From Peptoclostridium litorale DSM 5388 (lineage in GTDB: Bacteria > Bacillota > Clostridia > Peptostreptococcales > Peptostreptococcaceae), in the NCBI RefSeq assembly GCF_900141635.1, contig NZ_FSRH01000007.1, positions 1-64,000 on the forward strand: 64,000 bases of DNA, given 5' to 3'. This document shows, piece by piece, positions 43,792 to 51,903 of this stretch (positions are counted from its first letter, which is position 1; the number at the start of each line of letters is the position of its first letter). The notes beneath the pieces are model-generated. The model was not told the origin of the DNA. It saw only the letters and a list, made by a program, of their open reading frames with translations, and ran no database searches. Both the position numbers and the translations under genes were made by a program.

Positions 43792-45381
43792 CTACAGCTG
43801 TATCGACTTCGCCCATATCATGTTCGCCTCGTCAACAAGCTTTCTCAGCGTTCCATCTTCGACCCTGTCGTCTACATTTAGAACCATGAGGGCCTTTTCC
43901 CCCCTTACATTTCTTCCGACCTGCATTGTCGCTATGTTTATGCTCTCCTCTCCAAGTACTCTGCCGACGCTTCCTACTACTCCCGGAACGTCTGCGTTTT
44001 GTATGAAAAGCATGTACTGGCTAGGATGTACGTCCACCTCGTATCCTTGTATTTCGACTATCTTGCCCTCCTGCTTTCCTGACAGGTTTCCAGATATGGT
44101 GAATTCTCCGTTTTTATGCCTTATGCTCACAGATATCAGTTCGGTGTAGTTGTTATATGGCTTGTTGTCCTTTCTCTTTCTTATTTTTATTCCCCTTTCC
44201 TCTGCAAGCATCCTGGCATTTATATAGTTGACCTTTTCCTTTACAACAGGCTCCAAAAGGCCCTTTAAAAATGCTATGTCTATCATTTCCGTATCCTGGT
44301 TAGCTATGTCCCCCCAGTACTTTATGTCTACAAAGTCTATTGGGTCGCTGCAAAACTGGAAGTATATCATTCCAAGCTTTTCCACAAGGTTTATATATGG
44401 TTTTATCGACTTGAGCTCGTCCCTGTGTATGGTAGGAAGGTTGACTGCATTTGGAACTATCTCCCCGGCAAGCCCCTTTATCACCTGGTCCGCTACAGAC
44501 CTTCCCACGTTTTGCTGTGCCTCTATGGTAGTCGCTCCTATGTGAGGCGTCACCACTACATTTGGAAGGCATACAAGAGGGTTGTTCTCGCAAGGCTCAA
44601 CCTGGTGGACATCAAGTCCGGCGCTTGCAACCTTGCCTTCCTCAAGTCCCCTGTATAGAGCCTTTTCGTCTATTATTCCGCCCCTTGCGGCATTTACTAT
44701 CCTTACCCCGTCTTTCATTAGAGATATCTCGTCTTCCCCTATCATGCCTATCGTCTCAGTTGTCTTTGGAGTGTGCACCGTTATGAAATCCGCCTCTTCA
44801 AGAAGCTCTCTCAGATGCTCTTTCTTTCGCGCTCCAAATCTTTCAAACCTTTCATCGCTTATATACGGGTCATATGCTATCACGTTCATCCCAAACGCAG
44901 CCATTCTCCTTGCAAGAAGCGAGCCTATCCTTCCAAGCCCTATTATTCCAATGGTCTTGCCGTAAAGCTCTGTTCCCATGAATCTGTCCCTGTTCCAGCC
45001 TCCTCCCTTCAGGTGGGCGTCCGCCTGGGCTATATTCCTTGACTGGTTCAGTATGAGTCCTATTGCAAGTTCGCACGCAGACATGCTGTTGCTGTCCGGA
45101 GTGTTAGCCACCACTATCCCCCTCTTTGTCGCTGCATCAAGGCTTATATTGTCTATGCCGTTTCCAGCCCTTCCTATTATCTTGAGTTTTTTGGCGTTTT
45201 TTATTACATCTTCATCTATTTTTGGATTGCTTCTCACTATAAGGGCATCATATTCTCCTATGATCTCCTTTAGTTCCTCTTTAGTAATCCCGTTGATAAG
45301 GTCTACGTGAAATTTCTCCTTTAAAAGATTTATTCCCTCTTCATTTATAGTCTCTGTTATGAGCACCTTTTTCATAGTCAT
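43792..45381 (-). CDS. serA: D-3-phosphoglycerate dehydrogenase, ACT-domain type
   Basis: A 529-residue enzyme for the first step of serine synthesis. The NAD site is GKTIGIIGLGRIGSLLARRM, with catalytic Arg in NAARGGIIDEKAL and His in VVTPHIGATTIEAQ. An allosteric substrate-binding insert follows (about 315-450) and an ACT domain ends the protein (ADVPGVVGSVGRVLGEESIN). The start at 45381 follows GAGGGGGAG. It lies between the aminotransferase and the TIM-barrel gene behind a T-box leader. Confidence 0.96.
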   Translation of the reverse strand: MTMKKVLITETINEEGINLLKEKFHVDLINGITKEELKEIIGEYDALIVRSNPKIDEDVIKNAKKLKIIGRAGNGIDNISLDAATKRGIVVANTPDSNSMSACELAIGLILNQSRNIAQADAHLKGGGWNRDRFMGTELYGKTIGIIGLGRIGSLLARRMAAFGMNVIAYDPYISDERFERFGARKKEHLRELLEEADFITVHTPKTTETIGMIGEDEISLMKDGVRIVNAARGGIIDEKALYRGLEEGKVASAGLDVHQVEPCENNPLVCLPNVVVTPHIGATTIEAQQNVGRSVADQVIKGLAGEIVPNAVNLPTIHRDELKSIKPYINLVEKLGMIYFQFCSDPIDFVDIKYWGDIANQDTEMIDIAFLKGLLEPVVKEKVNYINARMLAEERGIKIRKRKDNKPYNNYTELISVSIRHKNGEFTISGNLSGKQEGKIVEIQGYEVDVHPSQYMLFIQNADVPGVVGSVGRVLGEESINIATMQVGRNVRGEKALMVLNVDDRVEDGTLRKLVDEANMIWAKSIQL

Positions 45382-45441
45382 AGTAAACTCCCCCTCAGTA
45401 TTCAATATTCAGCATACAAAATACATTATCCTGTAATTTTT

Positions 45442-46527
45442 TTACGCACCCTGCATTCTATTCATACAATCCTGCATGGCATTTACTGTCATGTCTATCA
45501 TTTTCTCGTCTACACATCCCATATGTCCTATTCTCACTATTCTTCCCTTTAGGTCTCCCTGGCCTCCCGAAATAACTATGCCGTGCAGCTCTTCCATTTC
45601 CCTTTTAAGCCTTGCCGCTCCGTCTCCAACATCTATGGAAGTGACAACATCCGATCTATATCCATTTTGCACAAAAAGACGAAGTCCCATTTTCTCCACT
45701 TCTATTCTGAATTTTTCCGCCAGATTGCTGTGCCTTTCTATCACATTTTCTATGCCCTCTTCTTGTATCATCTTAAGTGATTCATTTGTAGCGGCTATAA
45801 GGGAAACTGCCGGCGTGTATGGGTTTTGAGGCTTTTCCTTTTTCATGTAGTCTCTTGCCTTTTTGATGTCCCAATAGTATTTTGGAATGGTCGACATAGC
45901 CGCCCTGTCCCAGGCTTTTTCGCCAAGTGATATGAATGTCAGTCCCGGCGGGCTCATAAGCGCCTTTTGCGATGCAGAAATCACAACATCCACTCCCCAT
46001 TCATCCATTTTCAGCTCAAGTCCTCCCAGGGAGCTCACCGCATCAACTACAAATAGAAGACCCTTTTCCTTTGCCAGTTTTCCTATCTCCCTTATGTCAT
46101 TATAAGCTCCCGTTGACGTTTCATTATGTGTTACAAGTATTGAAGTGTGCTCGTCCCTTACGGCCTTTCTTATAGCATCAATGTCAGCCCCGCTGCCCCA
46201 AGGTATGTCTATTTTTTCAACGTCCACCCCGAACTGCTGTGCTATTGATGCAAACCTGTCGCCGAAAACCCCTATTGACACTGCAATTATCTTTTCTCCC
46301 GGAGAAAACAGGTTTATGACTGCAGCTTCAAGCCCTCCCGTTCCAGCTGCCGGAAATGTCATAACGTCGTTTCTCGTTTGAAACACGTATTTAAGCCTTT
46401 CACTGAACTCGCCAAACAGCGCTGAATATTCATCCGTCCTGTGGTGCATTACAGGATATGCCATTGCCTTTAGCACTCTTTCGGGAACATTTGTAGGTCC
46501 CGGAGTCATTAAAATTTTTTTGTTCAT
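45442..46527 (-). CDS. Class V aminotransferase (serine-pyruvate / alanine-glyoxylate type)
   Basis: A 361-residue PLP enzyme. It starts ILMTPGPTNVPERVLKAM, typical of the AGXT group, has VVDAVSSLGGLELKMDEWGV before the PLP lysine in SASQKALMSPPG, and ends with substrate Arg region GRIVRIGHMG. In many Clostridia such an enzyme pairs with SerA and acts as phosphoserine or serine-pyruvate/glyoxylate aminotransferase in place of SerC. It is the first gene of the operon, directly after the T-box terminator. The exact amino donor is not decided by sequence. Confidence 0.9.
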   Translation of the reverse strand: MNKKILMTPGPTNVPERVLKAMAYPVMHHRTDEYSALFGEFSERLKYVFQTRNDVMTFPAAGTGGLEAAVINLFSPGEKIIAVSIGVFGDRFASIAQQFGVDVEKIDIPWGSGADIDAIRKAVRDEHTSILVTHNETSTGAYNDIREIGKLAKEKGLLFVVDAVSSLGGLELKMDEWGVDVVISASQKALMSPPGLTFISLGEKAWDRAAMSTIPKYYWDIKKARDYMKKEKPQNPYTPAVSLIAATNESLKMIQEEGIENVIERHSNLAEKFRIEVEKMGLRLFVQNGYRSDVVTSIDVGDGAARLKREMEELHGIVISGGQGDLKGRIVRIGHMGCVDEKMIDMTVNAMQDCMNRMQGA

Positions 46528-46585
46528 ATCATCTACCCCTTTATATTGTCAGAAGCTTTTTTATCAGATATTATTTAATTATACT

Positions 46586-46830
46586 AAAAAACCCCGCTCT
46601 TGACTCATAGGTCAAGGACGGGGTTGTATATCCACGTGGTGCCACCTTGTTTTACTGCATAGTATATGTGCAGTCTCTAAATTCTTTAACGGGAATCAGA
46701 CGTTGGAGGTTGTTACTCCCCCAATGCTCCGGGTCGGATTCAACACCTTTGCTATCGACCTTCCACCACACGGCCGACTCTCTATAAACAAATAAATGTT
46801 TACTGCTACCCTTCAACGCATTTGAATTTT
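46586..46830 (-). promoter_or_regulatory. T-box leader of the aminotransferase-serA operon
   Basis: On the minus strand the T-box sequence AAGGTGGCACCACG (46635-46648) is followed by a terminator, AACCCCGTCCTTGAC..GTCAAGAGCGGGGTT and a T-run (46586-46625). Upstream are an AGAGAG box (about 46775-46785), a stem I apical GGTGGAAGG, and the CCGTTA box in TTCCCGTTAAAG. Serine is the likely cognate tRNA. Both TCC and AGC occur in the 3' side of stem I (GAATCCGACCCGGAGCATT), but I could not fix the specifier by eye. Confidence 0.93.
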
Positions 46831-47097
46831 GATTTAAAATTGATTATATTCTAATAATCCACAATAGTCAATGTAATAGTAATTTTTTTATATTAAAATT
46901 TATTTTTTTGATGTGATATAATTTTTTAGTCAGCCATGTCTCATTCACATTAATATATGGGTATTAATAAGTTATGCACGCAAATCACAATAATCGAATA
47001 CACATATTCGCTTTGAAAATATGGCATTTATTACGAATTAGGGGCATATCACATATCTATTTATGTGTTCAATACCTAAAACGCCAAAAGAGTATGT

Positions 47098-47122
47098 CAT
47101 ATTTAGCTAAATATGTTATAAT
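47098..47122 (+). promoter_or_regulatory. ppsA promoter region with 18-bp palindrome
   Basis: CATATTTAGCTAAATATG (47098-47115) is a perfect palindrome that ends one base before a TATAAT -10 box (47117-47122), 65 bases upstream of ppsA. A protein bound there would cover the -35/-10 spacer, so it is a candidate operator. Confidence 0.6.
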
Positions 47123-47186
47123 ATTCTTGCTAATCACATTCATTAAGTCCACATAAATATAAATACTTATTTACAGGAGGTTCAAA

Positions 47187-49547
47187 ATGTCAAAGTATAA
47201 ATATATCAAATGGTTCAATGAAATCAATAAAAATGACATTCCTCTAGTAGGAGGAAAAGGAGCCAATCTTGGAGAGCTCACACAAAATAATGTTGATGTC
47301 CCTCCAGGGTTTTGCGTTACCGCTGACGCATACAAGGACTTCATAAGACTTTCAAAGCTAAGCGATGAAATCGCAGCTATAATACACAGCATTGACATAG
47401 AGGACACTACAGACCTTCAGATAAAAACTGCAAAGATAAGAAATCTCATAACAGACTGCAGCGTCCCAGCTGAGATAGAGACTGAAATAGTGGATGCATA
47501 TGCACAGTTCAGCAAGGATATAGCGCTTGAAAATCCTCTCGTTGCAATAAGAAGCTCTGCCACCGCGGAAGACCTTCCAGATGCGTCTTTTGCAGGGCAG
47601 CAGGATACATATCTTAATATATACGAGCCTGTTAACGTAGTTGAACATGTCAAAAAATGCTGGGCTTCCCTTTGGACTGCAAGGGCAACATACTACAGAC
47701 AGCACAAGGGATTTGACCATTTCGAGGTGTCACTTAGCGCAGTAGTTCAAAAGATGGTAAACAGCGAAAAGGCTGGCGTAATGTTTACTACAAACCCCAT
47801 GAACAGCAACAATTCGGAGATTATGATAAACGCAAGCTGGGGACTTGGAGAATCCGTGGTTTCCGGCTCTGTAACACCTGATGACTATATAATCAGCAAG
47901 GACTCTTTTGAAATTATAGAAGAGAACATAGCTGACAAGCACACTATGATAATTAAAAATGGCAGCGGCATAGGCTCTATAGAGCTTAAGGTAAGTGATT
48001 TTCTTGGAGCCGACAAGGTCTCATCACCATGCCTTTCAAACGATGAAATAGTTAAGCTTACAAAGAGTGCTCTAAACATTGAAAAAATATACGGCTCGCC
48101 ACAGGACATAGAATGGGCTCTTGACAGAGATACAAAAGGCCTTTACATACTTCAGTCAAGACCTATAACGACTCTAAAACCGGAGGTATCAAAAATGGAA
48201 TCAACTACATCAAACCAAAAATTAAAAATGCTTGTAAAGGGTCTTGGGGCATCCCCTGGAATAAGTGCAGGAAAAGTTGTAAAGATAAGTGATATGAGTG
48301 AAATTTCCAAAATCAAACAAGGAGACATCCTTGTAACAAAGATGACAAACCCAGATATGGTACCTGCAATGAGAATAGCCGGTGCTGTTGTAACAGACGA
48401 GGGAGGACGTACCTGCCACGCGGCCATAGTGTCGAGGGAACTTGGAATCCCTTGCATAGTCGGATCTAAAAACGCCACAATAGTTCTAAAGGACTCTCAG
48501 GAAGTCACAGTTGACGCTACAAGAGGCGTCGTATACGAAGGCAGAGTCCTTCAGGAAAAAGAAGGTGAAGAAAAAACATCAGCACAAGGTTCATCTGTGC
48601 AATTTGACGAAATACTTCGCAAGCTCGCACCTGTAACTGGAACAAAGATATACATGAATCTTGGAGAACCTTCAATGATAGGAAAGTACAAAAATCTTCC
48701 TTTTGACGGAATAGGGCTTATGAGAACTGAATTCATATTTTCAAATATGATAGGAGCCCACCCTATGTATCTTCTTAAAACAGGCCAGGAAGACCTGTTC
48801 ATAGATAAAATGTCAGAAGGCATAACTCAGGTTGCACAGGCGATATATCCAAGGCCTATTGTCGTAAGGCTAAGCGATTTTAGAACCAACGAATTCAGAG
48901 GGCTAAAAGGCGGAGAAGAGGTTGAGCCTGTCGAGAACAATCCAATGATAGGCTGGAGAGGCGTTGCAAGATACATCTCTGAAGAATACGAGCAGGGCTT
49001 CAGACTCGAGTGCAGGGCCCTTAAAAAGGCAAGAGAGGAATACGGTCTTACAAACATATATGCAATGCTTCCTTTCGTAAGAACTACTTGGGAAGTTGAA
49101 AAAGTAAAACAGATAATGGCTTCCGAGGGACTTGTACCGGATGGCAGCTTCAAGATATGGATAATGGCCGAAGTTCCTTCTGTGGTGTTTGCCGCTGAAG
49201 AATTCGCACAGCTGGTAGACGGCTTTAGCATAGGCAGCAACGACCTTACCCAGCTTATAATGGGTGCTGACAGGGACTCTGGAATACTAAACAGAATGGG
49301 ATATTTCGATGAGAGAAGCCCCTATGTGAAAAGAGCCATAAAAACACTTATAGACGCAGCCCATAAATACGGCAAAACCATATCAATATGCGGCCAAGGA
49401 CCGTCTCTTTACCCTGAATTTGCGGAATTCCTCGTGCAAGAGGGAATAGACAGCATGAGCGTAAACCCAGACACTGTGGAATACACTAGAAGGATCGTTG
49501 CATCCGCGGAGCAAAAAATAATCCTGAACAAGCTTAGAAATCTATAA
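47187..49547 (+). CDS. ppsA: Phosphoenolpyruvate synthase (pyruvate, water dikinase)
   Basis: A 786-residue enzyme converting pyruvate, ATP and water to PEP, AMP and phosphate. The N-terminal ATP-binding domain opens VGGKGANLGEL and has VAIRSSATAEDLPDASFAGQ. The phosphohistidine motif is DEGGRTCHAAIVSRELG (about residue 415). The C-terminal barrel has GLMRTEFIF, RPIVVRLSDFRTNE, GFSIGSNDLTQL and SICGQGPS with the catalytic Cys. AGGAGG precedes the ATG. It suits gluconeogenic growth on amino acids. Monocistronic on the plus strand. Confidence 0.96.
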   Translation: MSKYKYIKWFNEINKNDIPLVGGKGANLGELTQNNVDVPPGFCVTADAYKDFIRLSKLSDEIAAIIHSIDIEDTTDLQIKTAKIRNLITDCSVPAEIETEIVDAYAQFSKDIALENPLVAIRSSATAEDLPDASFAGQQDTYLNIYEPVNVVEHVKKCWASLWTARATYYRQHKGFDHFEVSLSAVVQKMVNSEKAGVMFTTNPMNSNNSEIMINASWGLGESVVSGSVTPDDYIISKDSFEIIEENIADKHTMIIKNGSGIGSIELKVSDFLGADKVSSPCLSNDEIVKLTKSALNIEKIYGSPQDIEWALDRDTKGLYILQSRPITTLKPEVSKMESTTSNQKLKMLVKGLGASPGISAGKVVKISDMSEISKIKQGDILVTKMTNPDMVPAMRIAGAVVTDEGGRTCHAAIVSRELGIPCIVGSKNATIVLKDSQEVTVDATRGVVYEGRVLQEKEGEEKTSAQGSSVQFDEILRKLAPVTGTKIYMNLGEPSMIGKYKNLPFDGIGLMRTEFIFSNMIGAHPMYLLKTGQEDLFIDKMSEGITQVAQAIYPRPIVVRLSDFRTNEFRGLKGGEEVEPVENNPMIGWRGVARYISEEYEQGFRLECRALKKAREEYGLTNIYAMLPFVRTTWEVEKVKQIMASEGLVPDGSFKIWIMAEVPSVVFAAEEFAQLVDGFSIGSNDLTQLIMGADRDSGILNRMGYFDERSPYVKRAIKTLIDAAHKYGKTISICGQGPSLYPEFAEFLVQEGIDSMSVNPDTVEYTRRIVASAEQKIILNKLRNL

Positions 49548-49562
49548 GAGCATATAAAATAT

Positions 49563-49594
49563 AAACAGCTGTGAGCCAAGGGTCACAGCTGTTT
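49563..49594 (+). terminator. ppsA terminator
   Basis: AAACAGCTGTGA and TCACAGCTGTTT make a 12-bp stem with an eight-base loop, followed by CATTTTC, 16 bases after the stop. Confidence 0.87.
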
Positions 49595-49748
49595 CATTTT
49601 CCATTTGAAGTTCTAAGCACTGTATTCATACAAATTGGCCTATTATCAGAAAAAGCATGCAGATGGTATAAATCAATCAGGCTTTCTGAGGCTTTGCAGG
49701 GCTGCTCGTTGAAATTCAGGCTGAAAGGCGATTGGAGCCTTCGCAAAA

Positions 49749-50420
49749 CTATTCCTCGCCCGTGCCCTGTATCTCTTCAATTGCATTCAGCGCAGCTCTT
49801 GTGACATACTCCTTTTCGCCCTTTTTTTCTACTATCCTTTGAAGCAGTGGAATGCTTTTGGGGCTTGCAATCTTCGAGATGGCATTTATGGCATACTGCC
49901 TTGCCTGTGGCTTTTCGTCAAACAAACCTCTGTGCAAAAATTCAAGACTCTTATTCGAACCTATCTTACCCATTGCAGAATAAGCCATTCTCCTTACCCC
50001 GCCGTGGGTATGGTTTGATTTTTCATGAACCTTGGGAAGCAGTTTTTCATCTCCAAGCTCTCCGCATGTCCAAAGGAGTATCATAAGATCTTCTGCATTT
50101 TTTTCAGTTCCAGTCCTTTTGAAAATCAATCTTTTAAGATCCAATATTTCATCTTCCCCAAGCTCTGAAATGATGGAGAGCCTGGCCTGCTTGTCCGCCT
50201 TAAGGAGGTTCTCTATCATGTCCTGTGGCTTTTGATGCCCATCTGATTTGCTTTTCATCATATTTATGTGTTGTTTGGCCTTTATTATATCCATTTTCAC
50301 TCGGCCAACATCCATGCCCCTTATGAGACTTATTTGAGACGCAGTTTTTCCCTCCTTGTAGAGCATATATGTTATGAAAAAGTCATCAAGTGATTCTATA
50401 TCCTCCCATATGATATGCAC
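49749..50420 (-). CDS. HEAT-repeat protein downstream of hflX
   Basis: A 223-residue soluble protein. The C-terminal ~130 residues contain HEAT-like helical repeats, for example GGVRRMAYSAMGKIGSNKSL and QARQYAINAISKIASPKSIP. The first ~60 residues look like a different helical domain, possibly a helix-turn-helix (KTASQISLIRGMDVGRVKMD). No catalytic motif is present, so it is probably a protein-binding scaffold. It starts 17 bases after the hflX stop in the same orientation and is likely co-transcribed. Function unknown. Confidence 0.75.
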   Translation of the reverse strand: MHIIWEDIESLDDFFITYMLYKEGKTASQISLIRGMDVGRVKMDIIKAKQHINMMKSKSDGHQKPQDMIENLLKADKQARLSIISELGEDEILDLKRLIFKRTGTEKNAEDLMILLWTCGELGDEKLLPKVHEKSNHTHGGVRRMAYSAMGKIGSNKSLEFLHRGLFDEKPQARQYAINAISKIASPKSIPLLQRIVEKKGEKEYVTRAALNAIEEIQGTGEE

Positions 50421-50437
50421 ATAATCACCTTCTATAT

Positions 50438-51718
50438 CTATTTTTCATACAGATAGTCTTCATACTTCCACCTTTCGTCAGGAGCAAGAAGCACAACAGC
50501 ATATATTCCTTCCTCTTTGTACTCAAAGCTTTCCACCTGGCTCTTTTGTTGTATGGAGCTGAAGACATCCCCTCTGTCATAAGGTATTAAAAGCTCAACC
50601 TGTAAAAGCCCACCCAAAAGGTGTTCTTCTATTTTATCCATAAGAGCATCCATATTGTATCCGGTCTTGCACGATATGAACACAACGTCTTCCCCCCCCG
50701 GCACATCCACCTGGTACTCCGTCTTGTCAAGCTTGTTGAACACGGTTATTATGTCCTTGTCCAAGCAATCAAGCTCCTTTAGTACATGTAGCGTAGTGTC
50801 CATTTGAAGGTCATAGTCCTCATTCGAAGCATCCACCACATGGAGTATGAGGTCTGCGTATTTGACCTCTTCCAGAGTGGCCTTGAATGCGTCCACAAGA
50901 TCGTGAGGCAGATTGCTCACAAAACCTACCGTATCAGTTATTAGAAATTCCTTGTTGCAAGGAAGCAGAGCCTTTCTTAGTGTTACATCAAGAGTTGCAA
51001 ACAGCATATCCTTCGAAAACACTTCCTTTTCACTTGTGTATTCTCCGTGTGATTTTATCAGCGTATTCAAAAGAGTGGATTTCCCGGCATTTGTATATCC
51101 TACAAGCGCCACTATCGGTATTTGAGACTTGAGCCTTTGAGCCCTTTGGACATCCCTGTTCTTTTGGACTTCCTTGAGTTCTTTTCTTATGTCGCTTATC
51201 CTCTTCGCTATGGTCCTTCTGTCTATTTCAAGCTTTTTCTCTCCAGGCCCCCTGGTTCCTATTCCCGCACCTGTCCTGGACATTTGTTTTCCAAGCCCCA
51301 ATAGCCTTGGTAGCCTGTATTTCATCTGCGCAAGCTCGACTTGAAGCTTTCCTTCTCTTGAGAGAGCCCTTTGAGCGAATATGTCTAGTATAAGAGCTGT
51401 CCTGTCGACAACGCTCACCCCTATGGTCTCTTCAAGGTTTCTCATCTGAACTCCCGAGAGCTCGTCATTAAACACAACCAGGTCGACCTCGAACTTTTCG
51501 ACATAATCCCTTATCTCCTGTGCCTTTCCAATCCCCACATAGTGCGCTACATCAACAGAAAGCTTGTTTTGGATAATACTTCCCACAACTTCCCCTCCTG
51601 CAGCCTGTACAAGCTCTTCGAGTTCACGCATTGAAGCTTCTATATCAAATTTTGACTTTTTTCTCGAATTTGTAATATTAAGGCCTACTACTATTACCCT
51701 TTCATTCTCATTTTTCAT
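50438..51718 (-). CDS. hflX: GTPase HflX
   Basis: A 426-residue ribosome-associated GTPase. The N-terminal HflX domain includes DLVVFNDELSGVQMRNLEE, then the linker GKLQVELAQMKYRLPRLLG and the glycine-rich TGAGIGTRGPGEKKLEIDRR. The G domain shows G1 GYTNAGKST, G3 DTVGF and G4 NKLD. HflX splits stalled ribosomes under stress. The start at 51718 follows GAAGAGGTG by six bases. It is divergent from the PBP gene. Confidence 0.96.
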   Translation of the reverse strand: MKNENERVIVVGLNITNSRKKSKFDIEASMRELEELVQAAGGEVVGSIIQNKLSVDVAHYVGIGKAQEIRDYVEKFEVDLVVFNDELSGVQMRNLEETIGVSVVDRTALILDIFAQRALSREGKLQVELAQMKYRLPRLLGLGKQMSRTGAGIGTRGPGEKKLEIDRRTIAKRISDIRKELKEVQKNRDVQRAQRLKSQIPIVALVGYTNAGKSTLLNTLIKSHGEYTSEKEVFSKDMLFATLDVTLRKALLPCNKEFLITDTVGFVSNLPHDLVDAFKATLEEVKYADLILHVVDASNEDYDLQMDTTLHVLKELDCLDKDIITVFNKLDKTEYQVDVPGGEDVVFISCKTGYNMDALMDKIEEHLLGGLLQVELLIPYDRGDVFSSIQQKSQVESFEYKEEGIYAVVLLAPDERWKYEDYLYEK

Positions 51719-51903
51719 TATATGCACCTCTTCCTCTATTTCAAACTACTCTAATTATACAATATTTATCCCTCATTTTGCATCTAAAGCAATTTTATTA
51801 TAGAATAGTCTTCTTACAGTATTTTTTAAATTAATTTTAAGGAATTAATAAATTCAATAAAAAATCTTTTATGTTATAATATATTGGGTAAGGAGGGAAC
51901 TTG

